Below, piece after piece: positions 16,633-25,804 of a DNA stretch of 64,000 nucleotides. How positions within the stretch are numbered: position 1 is the stretch's first letter; each line of letters starts with the position of its first letter. The stretch comes from Tindallia californiensis (GTDB taxonomy: Bacteria > Bacillota > Clostridia > Peptostreptococcales > Tindalliaceae): NCBI RefSeq assembly GCF_900107405.1, contig NZ_FNPV01000005.1, positions 248,001-312,000 of the forward strand. The letters are read 5' to 3'. The notes under the pieces are model-generated. The model was not told where the DNA came from and did no database searches. It saw nothing but the letters and a program-made list of their open reading frames with translations. The translations under genes were made by a program, and so were the position numbers.

Positions 16633-17970
16633 TCAAAAAGGAAGCTTGAATCTGTTTCCTTTCTTAGCTCCTTTTTCCATATCTGTAAACTGTTTCATCA
16701 TTTTTCGTGTTTGCTCAAACTGTTTTAAGAGTTTGTTTACCTGTTGAATACTCGTCCCGCTACCAAAAGCAATTCTTTTCCTGCGACTTCCATTGATAAT
16801 GCTAGGATTTGATCTTTCACCTTTTGTCATCGACTGAATGATCGCTTCTATATAAACCAGTTCTTTTTCATCTACATCCAAATTCTTTAGCTGCTTTCCA
16901 CCAACACCGGGAATCATCTCAAGTATTTCTTTCATCGAACCCATATTCTTCATTTGCTGCAACTGATCCAGAAAATCATCAAAAGAAAACTGTTGTGTTC
17001 GCATTTTCTTTTCAAGCTCTTGAGCTTTTTTCATATCCATGGTAGTCTGGGCTTTTTCGATCAGAGTTAGCACATCACCCATTCCTAGGATTCTTGAAGC
17101 CATCCTGTCTGGATGAAACGTTTCAAATTCTTCAATCTTCTCACCCATACCAACAAATTTAATCGGTTTATTCGTAACGGCACGAACAGATAAAGCAGCC
17201 CCCCCTCGTGTATCGCCATCTAGCTTTGTAAGAATCACCCCATCAATCCCTACTTGATTACTAAACGACTCTGCAACATTGACGGCATCCTGTCCTGTCA
17301 TCGAATCCACAACCAATAATACTTCTTGAGGTTTCACTTCATTTTTAATATTTTGCAACTCTTCCATCAATACATTATCAATATGTAGCCTTCCGGCAGT
17401 ATCAATAATCACCAAATCATTACCATTTTTTTTCGCTTCTTCAATGCCTGCCTTCGCAATGTTAACAGGATCTATTTGATTACCCATACTAAACACTGGA
17501 ACATCTATTTTTTCACCAACTGTTTTCAACTGTTCAATCGCAGCAGGTCGGTAAATATCTGCGGCAATCAGTAATGGTTTTTTTTGTTGTTTCTTCATCA
17601 TATTAGCTAATTTACCACATGAAGTAGTTTTCCCAGAACCTTGCAGCCCTACCATCATATAGACAGTTGGCAAGGTTGATGAAAAAGTCACTTTGCTTTC
17701 ACTACTACCCATTAGCAATGTCATTTCTTCATTTACAATTTTTATCACTTGTTGCCCTGGTGTTAGACTTTCTAAAACTTCGCCTCCAATGGCTCTTTCC
17801 TTAACTTTATTTATAAAGTCCTTCACAACCTTGAAGTTAACATCAGCTTCTAACAATGCAAGCTTGACTTCTCTCATCGCTTCCTTCACATCAGACTCGG
17901 TTAATTTACCCTTACCTTTTAGTTTGTCAAATGTTGCCTGAAGCTTTTCTGCCAGTCCTTCAAAGAGCAT
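16633..17970 (-). CDS. ffh: signal recognition particle protein Ffh
   Basis: A 445-residue SRP GTPase that binds 4.5S RNA and signal sequences on ribosomes and targets them to FtsY. N domain about 1-85, G domain about 85-295 with GLQGSGKTTSCGKLA, DTAGRLHID and TKLDGDTRGGAAL. A methionine-rich M domain follows to the C-terminus (QQMKNMGSMKEILEMIPG; KMMKQFTDME). Follows ylxM by 28 bases, the conserved pair. Confidence 0.98.
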   Translation of the reverse strand: MLFEGLAEKLQATFDKLKGKGKLTESDVKEAMREVKLALLEADVNFKVVKDFINKVKERAIGGEVLESLTPGQQVIKIVNEEMTLLMGSSESKVTFSSTLPTVYMMVGLQGSGKTTSCGKLANMMKKQQKKPLLIAADIYRPAAIEQLKTVGEKIDVPVFSMGNQIDPVNIAKAGIEEAKKNGNDLVIIDTAGRLHIDNVLMEELQNIKNEVKPQEVLLVVDSMTGQDAVNVAESFSNQVGIDGVILTKLDGDTRGGAALSVRAVTNKPIKFVGMGEKIEEFETFHPDRMASRILGMGDVLTLIEKAQTTMDMKKAQELEKKMRTQQFSFDDFLDQLQQMKNMGSMKEILEMIPGVGGKQLKNLDVDEKELVYIEAIIQSMTKGERSNPSIINGSRRKRIAFGSGTSIQQVNKLLKQFEQTRKMMKQFTDMEKGAKKGNRFKLPF

Positions 17971-17998
17971 TTGATCACTCCTTTTTTCAGCATCCCTA

Positions 17999-18346
17999 TC
18001 ACAATTGTTTTAACAGTTCTTTTAGCTCATCAAAAAAATCACTAAGCTCCGTCCCTGCATTCTTTAATTCGCAGTTTTTTATTTTTTTTTCTATGTTTTT
18101 TATGATCACCTGCTGTTGAAAATGCTTTTCCAGAAGCTTCATATTGTCTTCGTATTTTTCCAGAATAATCTCTGTTCTTTTCAAGTGATCATAAACGGCT
18201 TGTCGTGACACTAGCAAAGTTTCTGCAATTTCTGCTAAAGAAAAATCCTGCTGATAGTAAAGATCCATCATATATCGTTGTTTTTCTGTTAATAAGCCTT
18301 GGTAAATGTCATATAACAGAATCATCCTCATGTTCTTCTCGTCCAA
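17999..18346 (-). CDS. YlxM family HTH protein (SRP-associated)
   Basis: A protein of about 115 residues with a sigma-70 region-4-like helix-turn-helix ([22 protein letters not shown], split here: [11 protein letters not shown] / [11 protein letters not shown]). YlxM proteins are encoded with ffh and in streptococci modulate SRP-FtsY GTPase activity. The start is uncertain: the TTG at 18346 lies nine bases from GAGGTG and aligns with the usual N-terminus; a GTG at 18358 lies inside the binding site; an ATG at 18331 is also possible. It has its own strong promoter. Confidence 0.88.
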   Translation of the reverse strand: MDEKNMRMILLYDIYQGLLTEKQRYMMDLYYQQDFSLAEIAETLLVSRQAVYDHLKRTEIILEKYEDNMKLLEKHFQQQVIIKNIEKKIKNCELKNAGTELSDFFDELKELLKQL

Positions 18347-18367
18347 TTTAACACCCACCTCGATAAG

Positions 18368-18389
18368 TGTAAAGTAGTTTAACTTTACA
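18368..18389. repeat. inverted repeat in the ylxM-ffh leader
   Basis: A perfect eight-base inverted repeat TGTAAAGT / ACTTTACA with a six-base spacer, about 10-30 bases downstream of the -10 of the ylxM-ffh promoter and just before the ribosome binding site. It could be an operator or an mRNA hairpin. Confidence 0.6.
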
Positions 18390-18398
18390 ACATAGTTG

Positions 18399-18427
18399 AG
18401 TATACATAAATCTTTCTAAAAAGTCAA
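18399..18427 (-). promoter_or_regulatory. sigma-A promoter of ylxM-ffh
   Basis: On the minus strand TTGACT (18422-18427) and TATACT (18399-18404) are exactly 17 bases apart, five of six matches in each box, between the ftsY stop and ylxM. Confidence 0.8.
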
Positions 18428-18448
18428 GAACTATATTTTAAAATCATT

Positions 18449-19408
18449 CTATCGATCCAACAATGCATTAACAAAGCTTTCCGCTTCAAAAGGTTGTAAA
18501 TCTTCAATGTTTTCTCCTACGCCAATAAATTTAACCGGCACTCCTAACGTTTGTGCAATTTGAATAATAATGCCCCCTTTTGCAGTGCCGTCAAGTTTTG
18601 TTAATACAATACCTGTGATAGGAGCTACTTCTCCAAATGTTTTTGCTTGTTGAATTGCATTTTGACCCGTGGTTGCATCTAACACCAATAGAACTTCTTT
18701 ATTAGCTTCAGAGTACTCACGATCTACTATTCTAAAAATTTTATTCAACTCATTCATGAGATTTTTCTTGTTGTGCAATCTACCTGCTGTGTCACAAATT
18801 AAAACTTGTGTTTCCTTAGCCTTCGCTGACTGAATAGCATCAAAAATGACCGCCGCTGGATCAGAACCTTCTTGATGTTTTACGACTGGTGTACTGGACC
18901 TATTTCCCCATATTTCCAGTTGATCAATGGCACCTGCACGAAATGTATCTCCGGCTGCTAGTAATACATTTTTGTTCTGTTTTTTACAATAGTCTGTCAG
19001 TTTTCCAATGGTTGTAGTTTTTCCAACACCATTTACACCTACTATAAGAATCACCGTAGGGTCACTCAGTAGATTAAGCTCATGATCCGATTGTTCAACG
19101 GTCAAAAGTTCTATTAAAACTTCCTTAAGCAGTGATTTAACTTGCGCTGCATCTTCTACACGATTCTCTTTTACTTTTTGTTTTAATTTTTCTAATGCAT
19201 TTATAGTAGCATCATATCCAACATCAGACATAATTAATATTTCTTCTAACTCTTCATATAAATCATCATCTATTTTCCCGTAACCTACTAATAAACCATC
19301 CAGCTTATTACCTAATTCTTTAGTAGTTTTATTCAAACCATCCTTTAATCGTTGAAACAAACCCTTCGTATTACTTTCAGACTCATTTTTTTCTTTTTTA
19401 AAAAACAT
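18449..19408 (-). CDS. ftsY: signal recognition particle receptor FtsY
   Basis: A 319-residue SRP receptor GTPase. G domain motifs are GVNGVGKTTTIGKL, DTAGRLHNKKNLMNEL and TKLDGTAKGG; it ends with GVGENIEDLQPF and a short tail. The N-terminal charged segment (KKEKNESESNTK) is short, as in Gram-positive FtsY. The ATG at 19408 has AAGGAG at seven bases. It pairs with Ffh at the membrane; smc lies upstream, as in Bacillus. Confidence 0.97.
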   Translation of the reverse strand: MFFKKEKNESESNTKGLFQRLKDGLNKTTKELGNKLDGLLVGYGKIDDDLYEELEEILIMSDVGYDATINALEKLKQKVKENRVEDAAQVKSLLKEVLIELLTVEQSDHELNLLSDPTVILIVGVNGVGKTTTIGKLTDYCKKQNKNVLLAAGDTFRAGAIDQLEIWGNRSSTPVVKHQEGSDPAAVIFDAIQSAKAKETQVLICDTAGRLHNKKNLMNELNKIFRIVDREYSEANKEVLLVLDATTGQNAIQQAKTFGEVAPITGIVLTKLDGTAKGGIIIQIAQTLGVPVKFIGVGENIEDLQPFEAESFVNALLDR

Positions 19409-19442
19409 TTCTTTTCTCCTTATCATATATTGTATTTAGATT

Positions 19443-19471
19443 AATAAAGGTAATCCACAACCTAATGTCAA
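19443..19471 (-). promoter_or_regulatory. candidate promoter of ftsY
   Basis: In the 138 bases between smc and ftsY, a perfect TTGACA (19466-19471, minus strand) stands 17 bases from TTTATT (19443-19448, four of six). The rest of this gap is AT-rich and holds no other feature I can support. Confidence 0.5.
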
Positions 19472-19546
19472 CTGGCATAGTTTATCAGCAAAATAAAATC
19501 AGATTGTTTTATACCACACTTCTATTCTTTTATTTTTTCGTACCAT

Positions 19547-22500
19547 TCAAGATACTATGTCATTATTCAGATCAGCTAACTTTAAACGCAACAACTTTGA
19601 AATCCCTTTTTCTTCCATCGTTACACCATATAAAGAGCTCGCCCTTTCCATTGTTAACTTTTTATGTGTTACAACCACAAATTGGATATCAGCAGAAAGA
19701 TCCACCAGGAAGTCAGCAAATTTATCAACATTCGCATCATCCAAAGCTGCTTCTATTTCATCCAAAACACAAAACGGCGATGGCTTTACGAGTAAAATGC
19801 TAAACAAAAGAGATATAGCTGTCATAGCTTTTTCTCCACCAGATAATAGCGATAAATGCTGGAATCTTTTGCCTGGCGGTTGCGCAACAATATCTATACC
19901 AGAATAAAGTACATTTTCTGGTTCTTGCAAATGTAACTCTGCCGTTCCACCATTAAATAGTTTCTCAAATACCTGCTGAAAAGAACTCTGTATTTTTTCA
20001 AACTGTTCTTCAAATTGCTTTGTCATTTTATAGTCAAGTTCACAAATGATTTTTTCCAGTGATTCTTTTGCATTTTCCATATCTTCTTTTTGAAAGGTTA
20101 AAAACCGATGCCTATCTTTCATTCGTCTATATTCTTCAATCGCACCAACATTAATCTCGCCTAAAGCTTTCATTTCGCTTTTTAACTTTTCCAAATCATA
20201 TTCAACAACTTTATCACACGGTGGATGATTGAGCGTTTCTCTAGCCGCTTCTAAACTATCCATGTTGAACAAAGATAATTTTTCGACACATTGCTCTATC
20301 TGCCATTCTAACCGAGAGCTTTTCATTCTTAGTGTGTTCACTTCGTTTTTCATCTCATCTTGCTTATTTCGAGTTGTATCCAGCTCATTCATCGCGTTTT
20401 GATATTCAAGCCTTGTCTGATCTTCCAAGGTAGAGAATCGCATGATTTGTTTTTCTTGCTGAAGTTCTTTCGCAGAAAAATGATCTATTTTTTTTTCTTG
20501 AAGATACAGCTTGTTACTAAGTTCTCCCATAGAAGCCATGCTGTTTATCCTTTCATTACGTAGGGTATCACTACTCACCGTCGAATGAATTATAGCATTT
20601 TCAAGATCTTGTTTTTCTTTTTCTAAAGACTGCTTTCGTTCTTTTAACTCCGCTGCTTCAATTCTTAAGTCCGTATGCTTGTTTTGAATTGATTCAAGCA
20701 TCACCTTATGCTTATCCAAAATGATTAAGTTATCTTCTACTTCTCCTTGAACTTTTTCAGTCCGTTGATTAAGCACCGCTATGTCTAACAAAAATGTTTT
20801 TTCTCTCACATCTAAACCAAATAAATTCCTCTTCAACTCATATCGTTCATCCTCCAAACGAGTATGATTATTTTTAAGGTCATTTATTCTATCCACAAAA
20901 TTACTAGCATTGATACTAACTTCTATTAATTTTTTTTCTTCATTACTTATTTCTCTTTCCGTTTCAGCAATTTTATCTTTTACTGCCTTTATCTTCGCTT
21001 CATTTTCTTCGATCCCGACTCTTCGTTTTTTCTCTTTTTCCTGTAGGATAACAATTTGATTTTCAATCTCTTTTATCTCTTTTTTTCGAATCAGTAGCCC
21101 ATCATTTTGTTTTGAATAAGATCCACCTGTCATTGATCCGCCAGGCAATATCAATTCTCCATCTATTGTGGTGATTTTAACCTGTTGGTTAAATTTACGA
21201 CTAATCTGTATGCCAACCTCTAAATCATCTGTAACAATGACCCTGCCTAGCAAATAATTAAATATGGTTTCATAATGACTTGAAAAGCTCACGAGATCAA
21301 GTGCACAAAATGACTTATCGAATTTTTGTAAATTGTATTTTTCTTCTTGCTTTAACTTCCTCTCTTGAACTGAACTAATGGGTAAAATAGTAACTCTGCC
21401 TTTGCGTGTTTTTTTGAGATAATCAATGATTTTTTTTGCTTGATAGTCATGATCGGTAATAAGAAATTGGAGCGCTTGACCCATGGCAATTTCAATCGCA
21501 AGTTCATATCCACTCGATACAGTTAGTAAGTCTGCCACAATTCCACGAAATCCATCAAACATAACTGATTCTTTGTGAACAGCTGTTAACAAATTTTTAA
21601 CTCCAACATTGAAGCCATCATAATTCTTACTCATTTTGACTAGTAAACTTTTCTTATTATTGAGCTTTTGTATATTTTCTACTATCTTTTGAACATCTAT
21701 GAGTTCACTCTCATGCTTATTTTCCAACTCATGCAATCTTTTTTTTTGATTATCCGCTAAAACTCTCAGTTGACTGATGTTACTTTCAATGGTGGTTTTT
21801 TTTTCACTATTTCTTTTTTCTAAATCCCTTTGCATCTCTTCTTCTTTTCTAATCTTCTTAATATCATCTTCGACAACCCTCAGCCTCAAATGGTTAGCTT
21901 CTTGTAATGCAGAAGTCCTCTGATGTTTATTATGAATAGAATTCAGTTCATTATGATTTTCAATGATACTACTTTTTCCTGTTTCTACTTTGTCTTTATA
22001 CATTGCTAACGATTCTTTCTTCAGCTTAATTTCATTGTAAAACTTTTCTAATTTTCCATCTACATCCAATATACTCTTGTTTAAGTCTTGCAATAATATA
22101 TTCAATTGGTCTAATCGAGTTTTTGTATCCATCAAGTTAAGATTTTGTTCAATTATCTCTTTATCAAGTTTTAATAAATGGCTTTTACGATAGTTTATTT
22201 GCTGATAATATATATTGCGTTGAATACGATTTTCTTCAATGGTTTTTTTTATCTTTTCCAATTCACTTTGAAGTGCATTAGTTTTTTGACGATAAGATTC
22301 CAGGGCCAGTTCTTTTCCTTCTAGTTTTTCCTGAATATTATTTTCTGTTTTTTTACAAGAACGCGCTTTTGACTCTGCTTGATGTATTTTCTGTTTTATT
22401 TCTTGCATTGCATTGCTTTGCTTATCGATATTATCAACCAAAGTAGATATCTCTAAATAATCCGCCAGTTCTTTCATCCGAAGATATTTTTCCGCTTGAG

Positions 22501-23128
22501 AAGCTTGTAATTCCAGTGGTTTAATATGCTGATTCAATTCTGATAAAATATCATTTATTCTCAACAAATGTTCATGAGTTCGCTGTATTTTTTTCTCAGC
22601 TTCATCTTTACGCGATCGATACTTAACTATCCCAGCCGCTTCATCAATCAACAGTCTTCTTTCCTCGCCCTTTTGATTTATTATTTCATCAATTCGCCCC
22701 TGGCTGATCATAGAGTATCCCTCTTTACCAATACCTGTATCCATAAGAAGTTCTTTAAGTTCCTTCCTTCTGCAAGAACTATTATTAATAAAATATTCAC
22801 TCTCTCCAGATCTATATACTCTTCTCGTTAAGCAAACTTCTTCGAAAGCCAATGGTAGTTTACGGGTCGCATTATCAAATACAATAGAAACTTCAGCTAT
22901 TCCCATAGCTCTTCGTTTATCAGTACCAGTAAAAATAACGTCTTCCATCTTATGTCCTCTTAAACTTTTAGCACTCTGTTCACCTAAAACCCACCTCATT
23001 GCTTCTGTTATATTACTCTTACCGCAACCATTGGGTCCGACTATACCTGTTATACCTTTTTCAAATTGTATATCTACTTTATGTGCAAATGATTTAAACC
23101 CTTTTATTTCTAGTCTTTTCAGATACAT
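19547..23128 (-). CDS. smc: chromosome segregation protein SMC
   Basis: A 1193-residue SMC ATPase that with ScpA/ScpB organises and segregates the chromosome. Walker A GPNGCGKSNITEAMRW lies near residue 32; long coiled coils flank a hinge near 500-660 (FRGIVADLLTV...GGSMTGGSY). The C-terminal head has the ABC signature LSGGEKAMTA and Walker B PFCVLDEIEAALDDAN. Full length. Starts 15 bases after rnc, the conserved rnc-smc-ftsY order. Confidence 0.98.
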   Translation of the reverse strand: MYLKRLEIKGFKSFAHKVDIQFEKGITGIVGPNGCGKSNITEAMRWVLGEQSAKSLRGHKMEDVIFTGTDKRRAMGIAEVSIVFDNATRKLPLAFEEVCLTRRVYRSGESEYFINNSSCRRKELKELLMDTGIGKEGYSMISQGRIDEIINQKGEERRLLIDEAAGIVKYRSRKDEAEKKIQRTHEHLLRINDILSELNQHIKPLELQASQAEKYLRMKELADYLEISTLVDNIDKQSNAMQEIKQKIHQAESKARSCKKTENNIQEKLEGKELALESYRQKTNALQSELEKIKKTIEENRIQRNIYYQQINYRKSHLLKLDKEIIEQNLNLMDTKTRLDQLNILLQDLNKSILDVDGKLEKFYNEIKLKKESLAMYKDKVETGKSSIIENHNELNSIHNKHQRTSALQEANHLRLRVVEDDIKKIRKEEEMQRDLEKRNSEKKTTIESNISQLRVLADNQKKRLHELENKHESELIDVQKIVENIQKLNNKKSLLVKMSKNYDGFNVGVKNLLTAVHKESVMFDGFRGIVADLLTVSSGYELAIEIAMGQALQFLITDHDYQAKKIIDYLKKTRKGRVTILPISSVQERKLKQEEKYNLQKFDKSFCALDLVSFSSHYETIFNYLLGRVIVTDDLEVGIQISRKFNQQVKITTIDGELILPGGSMTGGSYSKQNDGLLIRKKEIKEIENQIVILQEKEKKRRVGIEENEAKIKAVKDKIAETEREISNEEKKLIEVSINASNFVDRINDLKNNHTRLEDERYELKRNLFGLDVREKTFLLDIAVLNQRTEKVQGEVEDNLIILDKHKVMLESIQNKHTDLRIEAAELKERKQSLEKEKQDLENAIIHSTVSSDTLRNERINSMASMGELSNKLYLQEKKIDHFSAKELQQEKQIMRFSTLEDQTRLEYQNAMNELDTTRNKQDEMKNEVNTLRMKSSRLEWQIEQCVEKLSLFNMDSLEAARETLNHPPCDKVVEYDLEKLKSEMKALGEINVGAIEEYRRMKDRHRFLTFQKEDMENAKESLEKIICELDYKMTKQFEEQFEKIQSSFQQVFEKLFNGGTAELHLQEPENVLYSGIDIVAQPPGKRFQHLSLLSGGEKAMTAISLLFSILLVKPSPFCVLDEIEAALDDANVDKFADFLVDLSADIQFVVVTHKKLTMERASSLYGVTMEEKGISKLLRLKLADLNNDIVS

Positions 23129-23143
23129 CTTTAACTTTCCTCC

Positions 23144-23851
23144 CTAGGAAAGGTATTGAATAGCAGCTTTTGCAGCATTTTGCTCCGCCTCTTTCTTGTT
23201 TCTTCCTGATCCAGAACCTAATATTTTACTATCTGATCTTACATCAACGTAGAAAATTTTGCTATGATCTGGTCCTTCTTCTCTTACCACAACATATTCT
23301 ATTGAACTCGAATTAAATCTCTGGATTTTTTCTTGTAATGATGTTTTATAGTCTTTCATTAGTTCTCCATGAACAGCAAGATTAATGATATCTTCAAAAT
23401 GTTTTATAACAAACTCACTTGCTTTTTCATATTTCCCATCTATATAAAGTGCTGCAATTAGCGCTTCCATAGCATCAGCTAAAATAGATTCCCTGTTTTT
23501 CCCACCACTAGTCTCTTCACCTTTACCAAGCAAAATATGTTCACCCAGCATTAGTTCTCTAGCTTTTTTTGCTAAGGACGCCTCACACACCACACTAGCT
23601 CTAACTTTGGTTAGTTCACCTTCAGGTAAATTTCGAAAAGTATGGAAAATATATCTACTAATAACAAGACCTAGCACAGAGTCACCTAGGAATTCTAGCC
23701 GCTCATTATTAGGTATTCGCTTATGTTTCCACTCATTTGCAAAAGAACTATGAGTAAGTGCTTCCATAAGTAATTGTTGATCTCTAAAGACATAACCAAT
23801 TTTTTTACTTAAAATCGGAACTCCTTTATTCCAATGTTCTATAGACTTCAT
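23144..23851 (-). CDS. rnc: ribonuclease III
   Basis: A 235-residue double-strand-specific endoribonuclease for rRNA and mRNA processing. The catalytic signature NERLEFLGDSVLG lies near residue 48, a second acidic site is in ADAMEALIAALYIDG, and a C-terminal double-stranded RNA-binding domain ends with KKEAEQNAAKAAIQYL. Its start overlaps the plsX stop by four bases. In many Firmicutes acpP lies between plsX and rnc; here it does not. Confidence 0.98.
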   Translation of the reverse strand: MKSIEHWNKGVPILSKKIGYVFRDQQLLMEALTHSSFANEWKHKRIPNNERLEFLGDSVLGLVISRYIFHTFRNLPEGELTKVRASVVCEASLAKKARELMLGEHILLGKGEETSGGKNRESILADAMEALIAALYIDGKYEKASEFVIKHFEDIINLAVHGELMKDYKTSLQEKIQRFNSSSIEYVVVREEGPDHSKIFYVDVRSDSKILGSGSGRNKKEAEQNAAKAAIQYLS

Positions 23852-24873
23852 CTATTTTCACCTTCAATGCTGTTACCAGTATCTGTCATTTCACTAATTC
23901 GATCCTTAATTTTATCTATTAGTAAAGCTTCATGAGTTATTCGAGCTTGTTTTATTGCATTTTTAATGGCTTTTGAGTTTGAACTACCATGAGCTTTAAT
24001 TACCAGTCCATTCACTCCTAAAAAAGGAACTCCACCGTGTTCTGTGTAGTCAAACTGTTTTTTGAAAGATTTAAAAGCTGGTTGCATCAAAAAACCACCC
24101 AGCTTACTTTTCCAATCGGACAACACCGCATTTTTCAGTCCATCAGAAAAGGTTTGAGCAACACCTTCAAAAAGCTTTAATATTATATTCCCTGTAAAAC
24201 CATCACATACTACAACATCCGCATAACCAGAGGGAATATCTCTAGCTTCAATATTCCCTTCAAAATGTAAATCCGAAGAGCTAAGGATCTGATAAACTTC
24301 TTTGGTCAGTTCATTTCCCTTTTCTTTTTCTGCACCTACATTTACTAAACAAACTTTTGGTTTAGCTAGTTGCCCAACAAACTCCATATAAAGACTACCC
24401 ATCAAAGCAAATTCATATAAATGTTGTGCTTTACAATCAACATTAGCACCCGCATCAACTAAAAGAGAGAGCCCTTTTGGAGTAGGAAAAGGTACTGCCA
24501 ACGCGGGTCGTTTTAAGCCTTTAATTCGACCAATAATAAAAAGTCCACCAGCTAACAAAGCACCTGTGTTGCCAGCAGATATAATTGCATCAGCTTTTTT
24601 TTCCTTAATCATTTCAAACCCAACTACTAGAGATGAATCTTTCTTTTTTCTTATTGCTGTTGATGGTTTATCGCTATTTTCAATAACTTCAGTACAGTTT
24701 ACAATTGTAATCCTCTCTTTATCGTAAGAAAATTTTTGCAACTCATCTTCAATTTGCTTTTGATTCCCGGTTAAGATCACTTCAACATCCCATTCTTCAA
24801 CAGCTTCTACAGCTCCTGCTACATTTACCGAAGGACCTATATCGCCTCCCATTGCATCCAAAACAATTTTCAA
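23848..24873 (-). CDS. plsX: phosphate acyltransferase PlsX
   Basis: A 341-residue enzyme that turns acyl-ACP into acyl-phosphate, the first step of phospholipid synthesis in Firmicutes. It begins KIVLDAMGGDIGP and shows SAGNTGALLAGG, VDAGANVDCKAQHLYEFA and DGFTGNIILKLFEG. A TTG at 24873 with GGAGGAGG six bases upstream starts one base after the fapR stop. The frame is open further upstream (to 24945) but that would overlap fapR by about 70 bases, so the TTG is preferred. Cotranscribed with and repressed by FapR. Confidence 0.96.
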   Translation of the reverse strand: MKIVLDAMGGDIGPSVNVAGAVEAVEEWDVEVILTGNQKQIEDELQKFSYDKERITIVNCTEVIENSDKPSTAIRKKKDSSLVVGFEMIKEKKADAIISAGNTGALLAGGLFIIGRIKGLKRPALAVPFPTPKGLSLLVDAGANVDCKAQHLYEFALMGSLYMEFVGQLAKPKVCLVNVGAEKEKGNELTKEVYQILSSSDLHFEGNIEARDIPSGYADVVVCDGFTGNIILKLFEGVAQTFSDGLKNAVLSDWKSKLGGFLMQPAFKSFKKQFDYTEHGGVPFLGVNGLVIKAHGSSNSKAIKNAIKQARITHEALLIDKIKDRISEMTDTGNSIEGENR

Positions 24874-24874
24874 T

Positions 24875-25453
24875 CTAATCCTCCTCCTTTTCAGTAAGGG
24901 AAACCAAAATGAACTTCCCTCGAAAAACCTGTTCTTGATTCGCATATATCATTACATGAACAAAGTGCTTATTATTCCTTACTCGTACTACTTTAGCCTT
25001 AGCAACTAGCTTCGTTCCAGCCGTAACCGGCTGTATATATTTTATATTCGAAACACCTGTTAAAGCCTTATTAGCATCCACAACTGCCATTGCAAGTGAT
25101 TCAGCTTGTGAAAAAATATGGTGTCCTCTTACGAGGCTGGTTTTTTTAAAGGCCATATCTTCACTGGTATCCAAGATTGATATGCCACCTTTTCCTAGAC
25201 TAAGATCTATCAATTCTCCAACAATTTCTGCACCAACCATGCTTCTAACTTTTTCATAATTGTCTGATGCAACTGTTTTTAATCTTGCTCTTAGTTCAGG
25301 GATACCCATCTCTAGTCGATCGAGTCGAATCGTTTGAATACTTACATTGAAAATTTCTGCTAAATCCCCATCTGTAAGGAATGGATCTTCAGCAATTCGA
25401 TTACCCAGCTGAAACTGTCTTTCTCGCTTCGATATCTTTCTAATTGCTGGCAT
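24875..25453 (-). CDS. fapR: fatty acid and phospholipid synthesis repressor FapR
   Basis: A 192-residue regulator with an N-terminal helix-turn-helix (about 8-60: [21 protein letters not shown]) and a C-terminal hotdog-fold effector domain (about 70-190) that binds malonyl-CoA, which releases it from DNA. The motif [19 protein letters not shown] is typical. It heads the fapR-plsX-rnc group and a FapR-type operator overlaps its promoter, so autoregulation is likely. Confidence 0.97.
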   Translation of the reverse strand: MPAIRKISKRERQFQLGNRIAEDPFLTDGDLAEIFNVSIQTIRLDRLEMGIPELRARLKTVASDNYEKVRSMVGAEIVGELIDLSLGKGGISILDTSEDMAFKKTSLVRGHHIFSQAESLAMAVVDANKALTGVSNIKYIQPVTAGTKLVAKAKVVRVRNNKHFVHVMIYANQEQVFRGKFILVSLTEKEED

Positions 25454-25486
25454 AGATTCACCTCATTTTTGTTTGGTACGAGATCA

Positions 25487-25522
25487 TAGTACCAGTATAC
25501 TAAAGAAATATTACTCAAACAA
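25487..25522 (-). promoter_or_regulatory. fapR promoter with overlapping FapR operator
   Basis: On the minus strand TTGTTT (25517-25522) and TATACT (25494-25499) are 17 bases apart. The -10 box lies inside TAGTATACTGGTACTA (25487-25502), with TAGTA/TACTA arms, which closely matches the FapR box (TTAGTACC...GTACTAA) known from Bacillus. Binding here would block the promoter. Confidence 0.75.
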
Positions 25523-25571
25523 GACAGGTTGTTTTTCACAATGAAAAAACGAACTTCATCCTTCTCTTCTA

Positions 25572-25604
25572 TAAAAAAAGTGGTAATGCTGTAAGCATTA
25601 CCAC
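25572..25604 (-). terminator. rho-independent terminator after rpmF
   Basis: A perfect ten-base stem (GTGGTAATGC / GCATTACCAC) with a five-base loop is followed on the minus strand by seven T residues, nine bases after the rpmF stop. Confidence 0.9.
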
Positions 25605-25612
25605 CAAGTAGT

Positions 25613-25792
25613 CTATTGTGTAGATATAACTTCTTTACCCTTGTAATGTCCACAGTCTGGACAAACGTGGTGCGGAAGCTTAGCCTCATGACACTGAGGA
25701 CATTCTTGAACGGAAGGAGCCGTATATTTTGAGTTTGCAGCTCTTCTAGAGTCACGATTTGATTTTGATGTTTTTCGTTTTGGTACTGGCAC
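25613..25792 (-). CDS. rpmF: 50S ribosomal protein L32
   Basis: A 59-residue protein starting at a GTG (25792) with AAGGAGGTG five bases upstream: the start region PVPKRKTSKSNRDSRRA is the L32 N-terminus, and a zinc ribbon CPQCHEAKLPHHVCPDCG follows, so this is the four-cysteine form. It is missed by simple length filters because a longer, unrelated frame overlaps it. Cotranscribed with yceD upstream and closed by a strong terminator. Confidence 0.96.
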   Translation of the reverse strand: MPVPKRKTSKSNRDSRRAANSKYTAPSVQECPQCHEAKLPHHVCPDCGHYKGKEVISTQ

Positions 25793-25804
25793 TTTAACAC
25801 CTCC

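Noticed and set aside
25360-25800. A 146-codon minus-strand frame rich in unusual composition
   Set aside because: It overlaps fapR and runs across the rpmF gene, its promoter region and terminator in another frame; rpmF (L32) clearly explains 25613-25792.
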